From positions 248,001 through 312,000 of the forward strand of contig JANQAK010000001.1 in the NCBI GenBank assembly GCA_024707075.1: DNA of 64,000 nucleotides, read 5' to 3'. This DNA is from Afipia sp. GTDB lineage: Bacteria > Pseudomonadota > Alphaproteobacteria > Rhizobiales > Xanthobacteraceae. The notes under the pieces were generated by a model. It had not been told where the DNA came from and made no database searches. It saw only the letters and a list, made by a program, of their open reading frames with translations. This document shows, piece after piece, positions 17,613 to 26,046 of the stretch (positions are counted from its first letter, which is position 1; every line of letters begins with the position of its first letter). The translations under genes and the position numbers were made by a program.

Positions 17613-17662
17613 GTGCGCACTGCAACAAGTCCTTTACGCTATCGCAGCACTCAATCGCCGCA

Positions 17663-17678
17663 TGGCACACATTTTGCT
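17663..17678 (+). promoter_or_regulatory. Sigma-54 promoter of the rightward CoA-transferase gene
   Basis: TGGCACacattTTGCT matches both boxes exactly with correct spacing. The start would be near 17690, 48 bases before the ATG at 17738. Confidence 0.8.
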
Positions 17679-17737
17679 AACGGGAAAACGACAGCATCAA
17701 TCTTCAGATCCATCTCAAATAAAGCGGGCGAGTCACC

Positions 17738-18950
17738 ATGAGCAGCGCGTTCACGACGCAACACGGTCCTCTTCACGAGCATCAAGATCGTTGATCTGAC
17801 GGCCGTCATCATGGGCCCCTATGCAATGCAAGTGATGGCCGACTTCGGAACTGACGTGATCAAGATTGAATCTCCGGACGGAGACATCATGCGTCACGTC
17901 GGCAAGAACGGCGGTCACGCCATGGGCCCCATCCACCTGACACTGAACCGCGGCAAGCGCCTTGTTGCGCTCGATTTGAAGAAGCCCGAGGCTCGCGACG
18001 TACTGATGAAAATCATCGGCGGGGCAGATGCGTTCGTGCATGCGATGCGACCAAAAGCGATTGAGCGGCTCGGGCTCGACTACGCAAGCGTGAAAGCAAC
18101 CAAACCGGACATCGTTTATTGCGGCGCCTATGGGTATGCAGCAGATGGCCCCTATGGCGATGAGCCGGCTTACGACGATATGATTCAAGGGCTGTGCGGA
18201 ATTGCAGACATTGCATCGCAACTGGCCGGCGAGCCGCGCTTCTTCCCGACAGTCATCGCGGACAAGGTCTGCGGGCTAACGCTCGCATACGCACTTCTTG
18301 CCGCGCTGCTTCACAAACAGCGAACTGGAGAGGGCCAACAGATCGAAGTTCCGATGTTCGAAACCATGGTGCAGTTTCTGATGGTCGAACATCTGGGCGA
18401 TTGCACCTTCGGGCGCGACCATGAAATTGGATACGCACGTGTGCTGTCGCAACTCCGGAAACCCCACCGCACCACCGATGGATACGTTTGCGCACTGCCC
18501 TACAATGACAAGAATTGGCGCGACTTTTTCAGAATAGTCGATCGTCCGGATCTCGCAGCCGACCCTCGATTCTCGAGCCAGACAGCGCGAAGCCAGAACT
18601 ACGAAGTCCTGTACAGCCTGCTCGGCAAAATTCTGGCTGAGAAGTCAACCGGCTACTGGCTGGAGAAACTGCGGGCCGCCAGCATTCCGGTTGCGCCCGT
18701 GCTCGGTCTCAAGGCACTGCTGGACGATCAGCACCTCAACGCGGTGGGCCTGTTCCAGACAGTCCAGCATCCGAGCGAGGGGCAAATCACGGCAATTCGC
18801 TCCCCGATCACGTTTTCAGCGACCCCTGCTCAAATGGGAAAGCCTGCCGGCACTATCGGCGCAGATACGCTCGATGTCCTGCAGGGGTTCGGGTATTCGC
18901 CAAGCGAGATCGACGGGTTGGTTGCAAAGGGGGCGATCCTGAGCGGATAG
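17738..18950 (+). pseudogene. Class III CoA-transferase, N-terminal frameshift
   Basis: The ATG at 17738 begins MSSAFTTQHGPLH, and after a one-base shift near 17774-17780 the frame continues SIKIVDLTAVIMGPYAMQ, the standard CoA-transferase start. Without the repair the first usable ATG (17811) lies inside the conserved nucleotide-fold segment. The rest, about 380 residues, is intact, with the likely catalytic Asp in PTVIADKVCG. It transfers CoA between acids and is the only gene of this rightward transcript. Confidence 0.82.
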
Positions 18951-18960
18951 GCTCGCCCCC
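18929..18960. terminator. Inverted repeat at the end of two convergent genes
   Basis: GGGGGCGA (18929-18936) and TCGCCCCC (18953-18960) form a perfect 8-base stem around the CoA-transferase stop codon. The loop of 16 bases is long and no T-tract follows, so terminator function is uncertain. Confidence 0.3.
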
Positions 18961-18997
18961 AAAACGTGGTCAAACAAAGCGAAGCTCGCGCCCGTCG

Positions 18998-19969
18998 TTA
19001 ATCCAGCTTGGCACCTGACTTCTCCACGACAGCCTTCCAGCGAGCAGACTCGTCTTGAGCGATTTTTGCCATCTGAGCCCCATTCAAGGTCTGAGCCTGG
19101 ATTCCAAGCGTCGTGAAGCGTTCAAGCAAATTGGGATCGGCCATCGCCTTGGTTGAGGCGGCGTAGATCTGCGCAACGACGGCGTCTGGCGTTGAAGCAG
19201 GAACAACTATGCCATACCACGCTTCATTCGTGATCTGCGGAAAGCCTTGCTCGGCTGCGGTCGGAACGTCGGGAAGCTGCTTCATGCGCGTCGGAGACGT
19301 CACCGCAAGCACCTTGATCGCTCCCTTTTGATGCTGCGCGATCATTGCAGGGATGCCGTCGATCAGCGTCTCGACTTCGCCTCCGATAAGCGCCTGGAGC
19401 GCCGGCCCGTTGCCACGATACGGCACGTGAATGGAGCTGACGCCGACATCGCTCTTAAGTAATTCTAGCATCAGATGTCCGGTCGTCCCGACGCCAGGAG
19501 ATCCGGTCCGGATGTTCGAGCGCGCCTTCATAAGCGCAACCAGCTCCTTAAGATCCTTGGCCGGCACGCTTGGATGCACCGCGACCCCGCTCGGCATCAA
19601 GCCAACGACCGAGACCATCTTGAAGTCCTTGTCGGGATCGAAGCCCTGAGACTTGTACAGCCAGCGATTGATCGAAAGTATCCCCGGTGTAACCACCAGG
19701 ATTGTTTGCCCGTCTCCCGCAGCTTGCGCTGCAATGGCGGCACCGACATTGCCGCCAGCCCCACTCTTGTTCTCGACCACGACGGCTTCATTGATAACAC
19801 CGCGCAAGGCTTCGCTGTAGGCCCGTCCCAACAGGTCGGTCTGACCAGCTGCTGGAAAGGGTATGATGAGACGCACCGGCCCCTTCGGCCAGATTTGTGC
19901 GGATGCAACACCCGCAAAGAATGTCAGCGCCAGGCAGGTGGCAACAATTCGCTTCAGCTGATGAACCAC
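18998..19969 (-). CDS. tctC: TctC/Bug-family tripartite tricarboxylate transporter substrate-binding protein
   Basis: A 323-residue Bug-family protein. It has a signal peptide (LKRIVATCLALTFFAGVASA) then WPKGPVRLIIPFPAAGQTDLLGR. The frame is open to 20122, but GTG 19969 is preferred: it follows GGAGGG at normal spacing and gives a proper signal peptide. It delivers a carboxylate to a TctAB permease, and tctBA is transcribed divergently, 440 bases away. It is one of two Bug proteins in this block (the other at 11890-12870). Confidence 0.88.
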   Translation of the reverse strand: MVHQLKRIVATCLALTFFAGVASAQIWPKGPVRLIIPFPAAGQTDLLGRAYSEALRGVINEAVVVENKSGAGGNVGAAIAAQAAGDGQTILVVTPGILSINRWLYKSQGFDPDKDFKMVSVVGLMPSGVAVHPSVPAKDLKELVALMKARSNIRTGSPGVGTTGHLMLELLKSDVGVSSIHVPYRGNGPALQALIGGEVETLIDGIPAMIAQHQKGAIKVLAVTSPTRMKQLPDVPTAAEQGFPQITNEAWYGIVVPASTPDAVVAQIYAASTKAMADPNLLERFTTLGIQAQTLNGAQMAKIAQDESARWKAVVEKSGAKLD

Positions 19970-20056
19970 TAATTTTCCCTCCAATGGTTTTGCTTCCGAT
20001 GGCCTTGTTGAGCGCAACTCGCGTCGGCGAGCTGTGCCAGGTGGTTCCATGACCAC

Positions 20057-20072
20057 AGCAATTGCTATGCCA
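20057..20072 (-). promoter_or_regulatory. Sigma-54 promoter of tctC
   Basis: The minus strand reads TGGCATAGCAATTGCT, with one mismatch in TGGCAC and correct GG-N10-GC spacing. The start would be near 20045, leaving a leader of about 76 bases before GTG 19969. Confidence 0.7.
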
Positions 20073-20145
20073 TACGGAAAGGAGCCTCTCCCGCTGCTGC
20101 CGGCGCCAGCCAGCCGGCTCAATCAGACTCATGATGCGGGCCGTG

Positions 20146-20162
20146 TGTGTGCGCCGAAAACA
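20146..20162. promoter_or_regulatory. Candidate enhancer TGT-N11-ACA upstream of tctC and tctBA
   Basis: TGTGTGCGCCGAAAACA lies about 109 bases upstream of the tctC start and 188 upstream of the tctBA start. The left half lies in a short GTGTGTGT run, so its register is less certain than at the other three hubs. Confidence 0.35.
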
Positions 20163-20314
20163 CTATGTCCTCACCGGCATCAGCTTCTTGGACGTTCCTC
20201 ACGCGAACGCAGCACCGTTGTTCTCGCTGCTGCGTAACGGCAGCCCGGAAAGGAGGCGCTTAGGACGGGACGCAATGTGCAAGCGAACCGCTGTTGGCAC
20301 AGGAGGCACGCAGC

Positions 20315-20330
20315 CGGCATGGAAATTGCT
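20315..20330 (+). promoter_or_regulatory. Sigma-54 promoter of tctBA
   Basis: CGGCATGGAAATTGCT keeps GG-N10-GC and TTGC, with two mismatches in the -24 box. The start would be near 20342, 69 bases before the tctB ATG. Confidence 0.7.
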
Positions 20331-20344
20331 GACTGATAGTCAGC
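20328..20344. promoter_or_regulatory. Inverted repeat over the tctBA -12 box and start site
   Basis: GCTGACTGATAGTCAGC is a perfect inverted repeat with 7-base arms and a 3-base spacer. It covers the end of the -12 box and the predicted transcription start, a position where a bound repressor would block the promoter. Confidence 0.45.
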
Positions 20345-20410
20345 AGCGATATGGGCAAGAAACACAACCTGCCTTCGCCAATTGAGAAATGCTTGGGGAG
20401 TTTTCGTCAG

Positions 20411-20860
20411 ATGAGGCTTTCACCCATCAACGATGTGGATGTGTTGAGCGGTTTGATCTTCGCCGGCCTCGGGGCTGGAGTTGTATACGTCTCCGCCAGC
20501 TACGACTTCGGAACGGTCGCTCGCATGGGTCCGGGCTTTTTCCCCCGCGTACTTGGCGTTCTTCTGACTGGTCTCGGCATCGTCATAGCGGCGCGAGGCT
20601 TCATGAAGCCGCGCGCTAAACTGACGATCGAAAGGCTGAGACCCATCTTTGCTATCGGTGGATCGCTCATAGCTTTCGGCTGGATCCTTCCGCGCCTTGG
20701 CTTTGTGCCGGCGTTGATTGCGTCCTGTCTGCTGGCAATGGCTGCGATTCAGCGATCGTCCTTGAAGGAAATGGTTTTTCTTCCGCTCCTGCTGTGCGTC
20801 TTCTGCTCTCTTGTTTTCATCTACGGGCTCGGTTTGGCGATCCCCCTCGCGAAGTGGTGA
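20411..20860 (+). CDS. tctB: Tripartite tricarboxylate transporter small permease TctB
   Basis: A 149-residue membrane protein with four predicted transmembrane segments (about 10-30, 45-62, 78-95 and 115-145). The first begins DVLSGLIFAGLGAGVVYVSA, as in TctB. The ATG at 20411 follows a GGGAG and lies after the predicted start site; an ATG at 20351 is possible but has no clear ribosome-binding site. tctA begins 6 bases after the stop. Confidence 0.85.
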   Translation: MRLSPINDVDVLSGLIFAGLGAGVVYVSASYDFGTVARMGPGFFPRVLGVLLTGLGIVIAARGFMKPRAKLTIERLRPIFAIGGSLIAFGWILPRLGFVPALIASCLLAMAAIQRSSLKEMVFLPLLLCVFCSLVFIYGLGLAIPLAKW

Positions 20861-20866
20861 ACGCGA

Positions 20867-22360
20867 ATGCTTGACAATCTCGCTCTTGGATTTTCGGTTG
20901 CGACGACTCCAGCCAATCTTCTGTTTGGCTTTCTTGGCTGTCTCCTGGGGACGTTGATAGGCGTCCTTCCCGGCATTGGCCCTGTTGCGACCATGGCGAT
21001 GTTGTTGCCAATCACTTACAGCCTGTCGCCGATCGCCGCGCTCATCATGCTTGCAGGCATTTACTACGGTTCACAGTATGGCGGCTCAACAACCGCCATT
21101 CTGCTTAATCTTCCAGGCGGATCCAGTTCGGTTGTGACGGCGCTTGACGGTCACGCCATGGCGCGCGATGGCCGCGCGGGCATTGCTTTGGCTGTGGCAG
21201 CCATCGGCTCGTTTGTCGCTGGCAGTTTTGGAACGCTGGCGCTCGCCGCCGTTGGGCCAATGCTCGCAAGCGTCGCACAGAATTTCGGAGCTCCAGAATA
21301 CTTCTCGCTGATGCTATTCGGACTTGTCTGCGCGACGCTCCTGGCCGCCGGTGATTTTCTGAAAGCGATCGCGATGGTTGTCGCAGGGTTGCTGATGGGA
21401 ATCGTCGGGACCGATGTCAATTCGGGCGCTTCTCGATTCACCTTCGGTACAGTCAACCTGTCTGAAGGAATTGAATTCGTGATCGTCGCCTTGAGCTTCT
21501 TTGGTCTCGCGGAAGTCATTGGAAATCTCGTTCAACAAGGCAACCAGCACGGCACCGTCAGCAAGGTCGGACGGCTCATGCCGAGCCGCGCCGATCTGCG
21601 TGAAGCCGCTCCCGCCCTCGCACGCGGCACGATTGTGGGCAGCATACTCGGCCTACTGCCGGGTGGCGGTGCCGTGTTGAGTTCGTTCGCTTCGTATATG
21701 TTCGAAAAGCGCATCTCCAAAAGCCCTGAGCGCTTTGGCCGCGGAGCGATTGAAGGGGTTGCAGGACCTGAATCCGCAAATAACGCCGGTGCGCAAACCT
21801 CGTTCATTCCTCTGCTCACCCTCGGAATCCCGTCGAATGCCGTCATGGCGCTCATGATGGGAGCGATGATGATTCAGGGTATCGCGCCGGGCTCCGCAGT
21901 TATGACAACCAATCCATCGCTCTTCTGGGGAATGGTCGCCAGCATGTGGATCGGAAATCTCATGCTTCTCATCATCAACCTACCGCTGGTCGGCTTGTGG
22001 GTGAAGCTGCTGAGCGTCCCTTACTGCGTTCTCTATCCTTGCATTGTCGTGTTCTGTTGCATCGGGGTCTACAGCTTGAACTCAAGCTCTTTCGACCTCT
22101 ATCTCGCGAGCGCTTTGTCGATCATCGGATACTTGCTTGTTAAACTTGGCTGCGAGGGAGCGCCGTTGATCCTCGGTTTCATTCTCGGCCCGTTGCTGGA
22201 AGAAAATCTGCGCAGGTCCTTACTGCTATCGCAGGGGAATCCGAGCATCTTTGTCGAGCGCCCAATAAGCGCGACATTTCTCGCTCTTATCCTCGTGATG
22301 CTTGCGCTTTTTCTGCTTCCATTTGCGCGCAAGCAGCGCGAAGAAGCATTCCAAGAGTAA
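20867..22360 (+). CDS. tctA: Tripartite tricarboxylate transporter large permease TctA
   Basis: A 497-residue protein with about twelve hydrophobic segments. TctA signatures are seen: GVLPGIGPVATMAMLLPITY, YYGSQYGGSTTAILLNLPG near residues 65-85, and LLPGGGAVLSSFASYMFEKR plus GVAGPESANNAG later. It forms the transport channel with TctB and receives substrate, presumably a carboxylate, from a Bug protein. Substrate cannot be read from sequence. Confidence 0.93.
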   Translation: MLDNLALGFSVATTPANLLFGFLGCLLGTLIGVLPGIGPVATMAMLLPITYSLSPIAALIMLAGIYYGSQYGGSTTAILLNLPGGSSSVVTALDGHAMARDGRAGIALAVAAIGSFVAGSFGTLALAAVGPMLASVAQNFGAPEYFSLMLFGLVCATLLAAGDFLKAIAMVVAGLLMGIVGTDVNSGASRFTFGTVNLSEGIEFVIVALSFFGLAEVIGNLVQQGNQHGTVSKVGRLMPSRADLREAAPALARGTIVGSILGLLPGGGAVLSSFASYMFEKRISKSPERFGRGAIEGVAGPESANNAGAQTSFIPLLTLGIPSNAVMALMMGAMMIQGIAPGSAVMTTNPSLFWGMVASMWIGNLMLLIINLPLVGLWVKLLSVPYCVLYPCIVVFCCIGVYSLNSSSFDLYLASALSIIGYLLVKLGCEGAPLILGFILGPLLEENLRRSLLLSQGNPSIFVERPISATFLALILVMLALFLLPFARKQREEAFQE

Positions 22361-22666
22361 GATCCCGACGCAATGCACCAGCGAGGGAAATTCGGCGCCG
22401 CCCAAGCGCCAGCGTTGCCCGCCGATCTTTGCATAAACTGCGGAAAACTGCCTTGACCGCGTGCAGCCATAGAGCATGCCGTTGATTTGAAGAGGCGCGC
22501 CCCATGACTGGAAGGATTTTTCGGAATTTCGCTCGTTCTAACAAGAACACAAAGACTACAATCAGCAGCGACGACGTCGCGCTTATCGAAGCAAAACACG
22601 CAATAAATTTGGAACTGACTCTAGCCTTGCATGTTTCATTCCATAACGCAACATTCTGCGGATCAG
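22361..22666. other. Intergenic stretch without a supported gene
   Basis: Between tctA and the ISNCY remnant I see no conserved reading frame, RNA gene or repeat. Open frames here are antisense shadows of tctA or low-complexity reads. It may be relic DNA damaged when the insertion sequences arrived. Confidence 0.5.
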
Positions 22667-23850
22667 CGGTGTAGACGCCAGATAGAGAAGTCACTGTTGT
22701 CCCAGATAGAGATGCCACTCTCCACGGTTTCAGTTGGGGAGCATGGGGCCGATGACGGTGATTGCGATGAGCCGGACGGAGATCGACCGGATGAGCGTGT
22801 TGCAGGATCTGGCGGCGAACAGGATCAAGGTTGCGGATGCTGCGGCGTTGATGGGACTTGGCCGACGTCAGGTATTCCGGCTGGCGAAGGCCTACGACCA
22901 GCATGGCCCCGAGGCGCTGGTCTCACGCCGCCGCGGCCGGCCGAGCAACCGCTGTTATCCGCCAGCGTTGCGCGCCGAAGTCATCGGCATCATCCGTGAG
23001 CGCTATTTCGACTTCGGTCCGACGCTGGCGGCGGAGAAGTTGGCGGAGCTGCACGGGATTCACCTGGCGCGCGAGACGCTGCGGCAATGGATGATCACGG
23101 CGGGTCTGTGGAAGGATCGCCGCGCCCGGTTGAAGCCTGTGCATCAGCCGCGGTATCGGCGCGATTGCCTGGGCGAGTTGATCCAGATCGACGGCTCGGA
23201 GCACTGGTGGTTCGAGGGCCGCGGTCCGCAATGCACCCTACTCGTCTACATCGACGATGCCACCAGCCGGCTGATGCATCTGCAGTTTGTCGAGAGCGAG
23301 AGCACCTTCGATTATTTTGCCGCCACTCGCGCTTATCTGGAGCGTCACGGCAAACCGGTGGCGTTCTACTCCGACAAGCACGGCGTGTTCCGGGTCAACA
23401 GGAAGGATGCCGCCTCCGGCGATGGCATGACCCAGTTCGGCCGGGCGCTGCACGCGCTGAACATCGACATCATTTGTGCCAACTCCTCGCAGGCCAAGGG
23501 CCGAGTGGAACGGGCCCATGGCACGTTGCAGGACCGGCTGGTGAAGGAGATGCGGTTGTGCGGCATCGACACCATCGCAGCCGGCAATGCATTCCTGCCG
23601 ACGTTCATGGAGCAGCACAACGCGCGCTTTGCCAAGGCGCCCTTCGAGGATCGCGATGGTCACCGCCCGCTCGCCGGGCATGATGATCTCGACGACGCCT
23701 TTGCCTGGAAGGAAGAGCGCTCGGTCTCGGTGAACCTGACGCTGCAGTACGACCAGGTGCTGTTCATGCTGGAGCCGACCGCGATCGCACGGTCGCTGGC
23801 ACGCAAGCGGGTCACGGTGATTGACTACCCCGACGGGCGGCTGATGGCAT
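22667..23850 (+). mobile_element. ISNCY-family insertion sequence, 3'-truncated
   Basis: The left part begins near a pair of direct repeats (CCAGATAGAGA-type, about 22677 and 22702) upstream of the transposase frame starting at 22746 or 22734. The transposase has an N-terminal helix-turn-helix (ADAAALMGLGRRQVFRLAKAY) and an integrase core (LIQIDGSEHWWFEGRGP, LLVYIDDATS, VERAHGTLQDRLVKEM). Its reading stops matching the family after VTVIDYPDGRL, where an unrelated hydrolase fragment follows. The C-terminus and right end are missing. Confidence 0.75.
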
Positions 23851-24218
23851 GCCTATCCTGTTTGCTTGGCCATCAGAGGCAAAGGCGACCGGGTATGTTG
23901 CGGACAAAAAGATCTGTTGCCTATTCTCGCGATAGGCTGGCTGAACTCCTGATGATGCTTTCGCGGAAACAATCCGGTAAAAGGATCAGCTTGATCGGAC
24001 ACAGCATGGGCGCGTGGGTGACGGTGGAAGCGTTGCGCCAGCTTCGCTTGGCTCACAATGATGCCACGATCAATCGTCTGAATGTTGTGCTCGCTGCTCC
24101 GGACATCGACGTCGATGTATTTAGCTCGCAGATGGACGTGATTGGTCCGCTCTCTCCGCCCATGACAGTGCTTGTCTCGCGGGATGACATCGCCTTGAGC
24201 ATATCCAGTCGTCCGTGA
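22734..24218 (+). pseudogene. Chimeric frame: truncated ISNCY transposase joined to DUF900 hydrolase remnant
   Basis: One open frame of 494 residues joins two unrelated pieces. Residues 1 to about 373 are the ISNCY transposase. From about 23850 an alpha/beta-hydrolase (DUF900-type) remnant begins in another frame (PILFAWPSEAKATGYVADK), moves into this frame near 23908-23912 after an A5 run (KRSVAYSRDRLAELL), and contains the nucleophile elbow LIGHSMGAW and VLAAPDIDVDVF. The hydrolase lacks its N-terminus and is cut at its end near 24214. The fusion is the product of IS insertion and decay, not a designed protein. Confidence 0.7.
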
Positions 24219-24982
24219 ACAACGGCTAGGCTGTTGATTGAGAGTCGGTTTTCGGCGAAACGGGCAGGTTTTGAATTGCAAGGTTTTGGGGTTTTTGGCC
24301 TCGGAATCTTGCAATCTGGTTTTAGGATTCCCTCGAATCTGAAGCTGTGATTCTCTTGCTCTCGCTGATTGAGCGGAGTGACGAGCGATGCGGCCGAAGC
24401 AGCATGAGACGATGGGTTCGAACGATCTGTTCCGGGCGCGGCTCGACCAGATCATCAACATCAAGCACGAGTTGGTACAGCTTGCAGGTGCGATCGATTG
24501 GGACTGGATCGACGGCGAGATCGCACCGCTCTATAGCGAGAAGGGCCGGCCCGGGATCGAGACGCGCTTTGCGATCGGGCTTTTGTTGCTCAAGCACATT
24601 TACGGGCTGTCCGACGAAGGTGTGTGCGAGCGCTGGGTCTACGATCCGTATTTCCAGCACTTCACCGGCGAGGAGTTCTTCCAGCACGAGTTCGCGCACG
24701 AGCGCTCGGACCTGAGCCATTGGCGCAAGCGGCTCGGCGACAAGCTGGAACTGCTATTGGCCGAGAGCCTGCGGGTGGCACACGCCAGCGGCGCGCTGCG
24801 GACCCGCGACCTTAAGCGGGTCACGGTCGACACCACGGTGCAGCCCAAGAACATCAGCTTCCCGACCGATGCCAAGCTGTTGCACGCGGCGATTAATACC
24901 AAATCTCAGAAATTGTGACTCGTTGACGATTCCCAAATCAGTTTCGCTCTGATTCATTGGTGGCGAACGATGGAGGTTCGTC

Positions 24983-25534
24983 ATGTCCATTCCAGTATCG
25001 TTGCGCGGGGATTTCACGGCATCTCAACTGCGCGCACTTGCGAGGAAGACGAAGGATGGCCCGCAGGCTCGGCGGCTTTTGGCGCTGGCGGCGATTTACG
25101 ATGGGGCGACCCGCACCGAGGCGGCGAGGATTGGCGGCGTGACGCTACAGATCATCCGGGACTGGGTGATGCGGTTCAATGCGCGGGGTGCTGCCGGCCT
25201 GCTTGACGGCAAATCGCCCGGTCAACCCTCGAGGCTCAATGATGTGCAACGCCAGGCGATTGTGCGGATGATCGAGAGCGGCCCGATCCCGGCGATCCAC
25301 GGTGTCGTGCGCTGGCGGCTGATTGATCTTTCGCAATGGATATACGAGGAGTTCCGCATCACGGTCGCCAAGCAGACGCTGAGCCGGGAGCTTCGCGCGA
25401 TGGGTTACCGAAAGCTCTCAGCCCGACCGCGCCATCATGCGCAGGCCGAGGGAGCCATCGAGGATTTTAAAAAAAGTTCCCAGCGCGCCTGGATGAAGTC
25501 GCGCGCGAAAACGCAATCGATGTCGGCAAGATAG
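24983..25534 (+). CDS. IS630 transposase, first frame (OrfA)
   Basis: A 183-residue helix-turn-helix half: RALARKTKDGPQARRLLALA, GGVTLQIIRDWVMRFNARG and a second HTH ending AMGYRKLSARPRHHA. It overlaps the second frame at the A7-G run 25469-25476. A -1 slip there gives FKKKFPARLDEVARENAIDV and continues into the catalytic half. IS630 elements commonly join two frames this way. Confidence 0.8.
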   Translation: MSIPVSLRGDFTASQLRALARKTKDGPQARRLLALAAIYDGATRTEAARIGGVTLQIIRDWVMRFNARGAAGLLDGKSPGQPSRLNDVQRQAIVRMIESGPIPAIHGVVRWRLIDLSQWIYEEFRITVAKQTLSRELRAMGYRKLSARPRHHAQAEGAIEDFKKSSQRAWMKSRAKTQSMSAR

Positions 25535-26046
25535 AAATTTGGTTCCAGGACGAGGCTCGTATCGGCCAGAAGAACAAGATCACCCGCAGGTGGGCCAAAC
25601 GCGGGACTCGCCCGAGCGCTCCGCAAGATCAGCGAACCGCATCGACCTATATCTTTGGTGCCATCTGCCCGAAACAGGGCAAGGGCGCGGCTCTGATCCT
25701 GCCCTCCTGCAATATCGAAGCGATGAACCTGCACCTCGCGGAAATCGCCAAAGCGGTCGCACCAGGAGCCCATGCCGTCCTCCTCGTCGATCAGGCCGGA
25801 TGGCATCTGTCAGCAAGATTGCTCATTCCCGCCAACATCACCATCCTCGCCCTGCCGCCGAAATGCCCTGAACTTAATCCCGTTGAAAACATCTGGCAGT
25901 ATATGCGTGACAACTGGCTCTCGAACCGCGTCTTCAAATCCTACGACGATATCGTCGATCACTGCTGCTACGCTTGGAATACCCTTGTCGACCGCCCCTG
26001 GAAGATCATGTCCATCGGACTGCGCCAATGGGCGCACGGGTTCTGA
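25477..26046 (+). CDS. IS630 transposase, second frame (OrfB, DDE catalytic domain)
   Basis: The catalytic half, read in the -1 frame. The DDE residues are visible: Asp in KIEIWFQDEARIGQ, Asp in AVLLVDQAGWH, and Glu in CPELNPVENIWQY. There is no obvious start of its own near the overlap, so it is probably made as a frameshift fusion with OrfA; an internal ATG lies at 25723. Confidence 0.75.
   Translation, partial: FPARLDEVARENAIDVGKIEIWFQDEARIGQKNKITRRWAKRGTRPSAPQDQRTASTYIFGAICPKQGKGAALILPSCNIEAMNLHLAEIAKAVAPGAHAVLLVDQAGWHLSARLLIPANITILALPPKCPELNPVENIWQYMRDNWLSNRVFKSYDDIVDHCCYAWNTLVDRPWKIMSIGLRQWAHGF

Noticed and set aside
20294-20310. Another -24/-12 candidate, TGGCACAGGAGGCAC
   Set aside because: The -12 half reads GCAC in place of TTGC with GC out of register; the site at 20315 fits much better.
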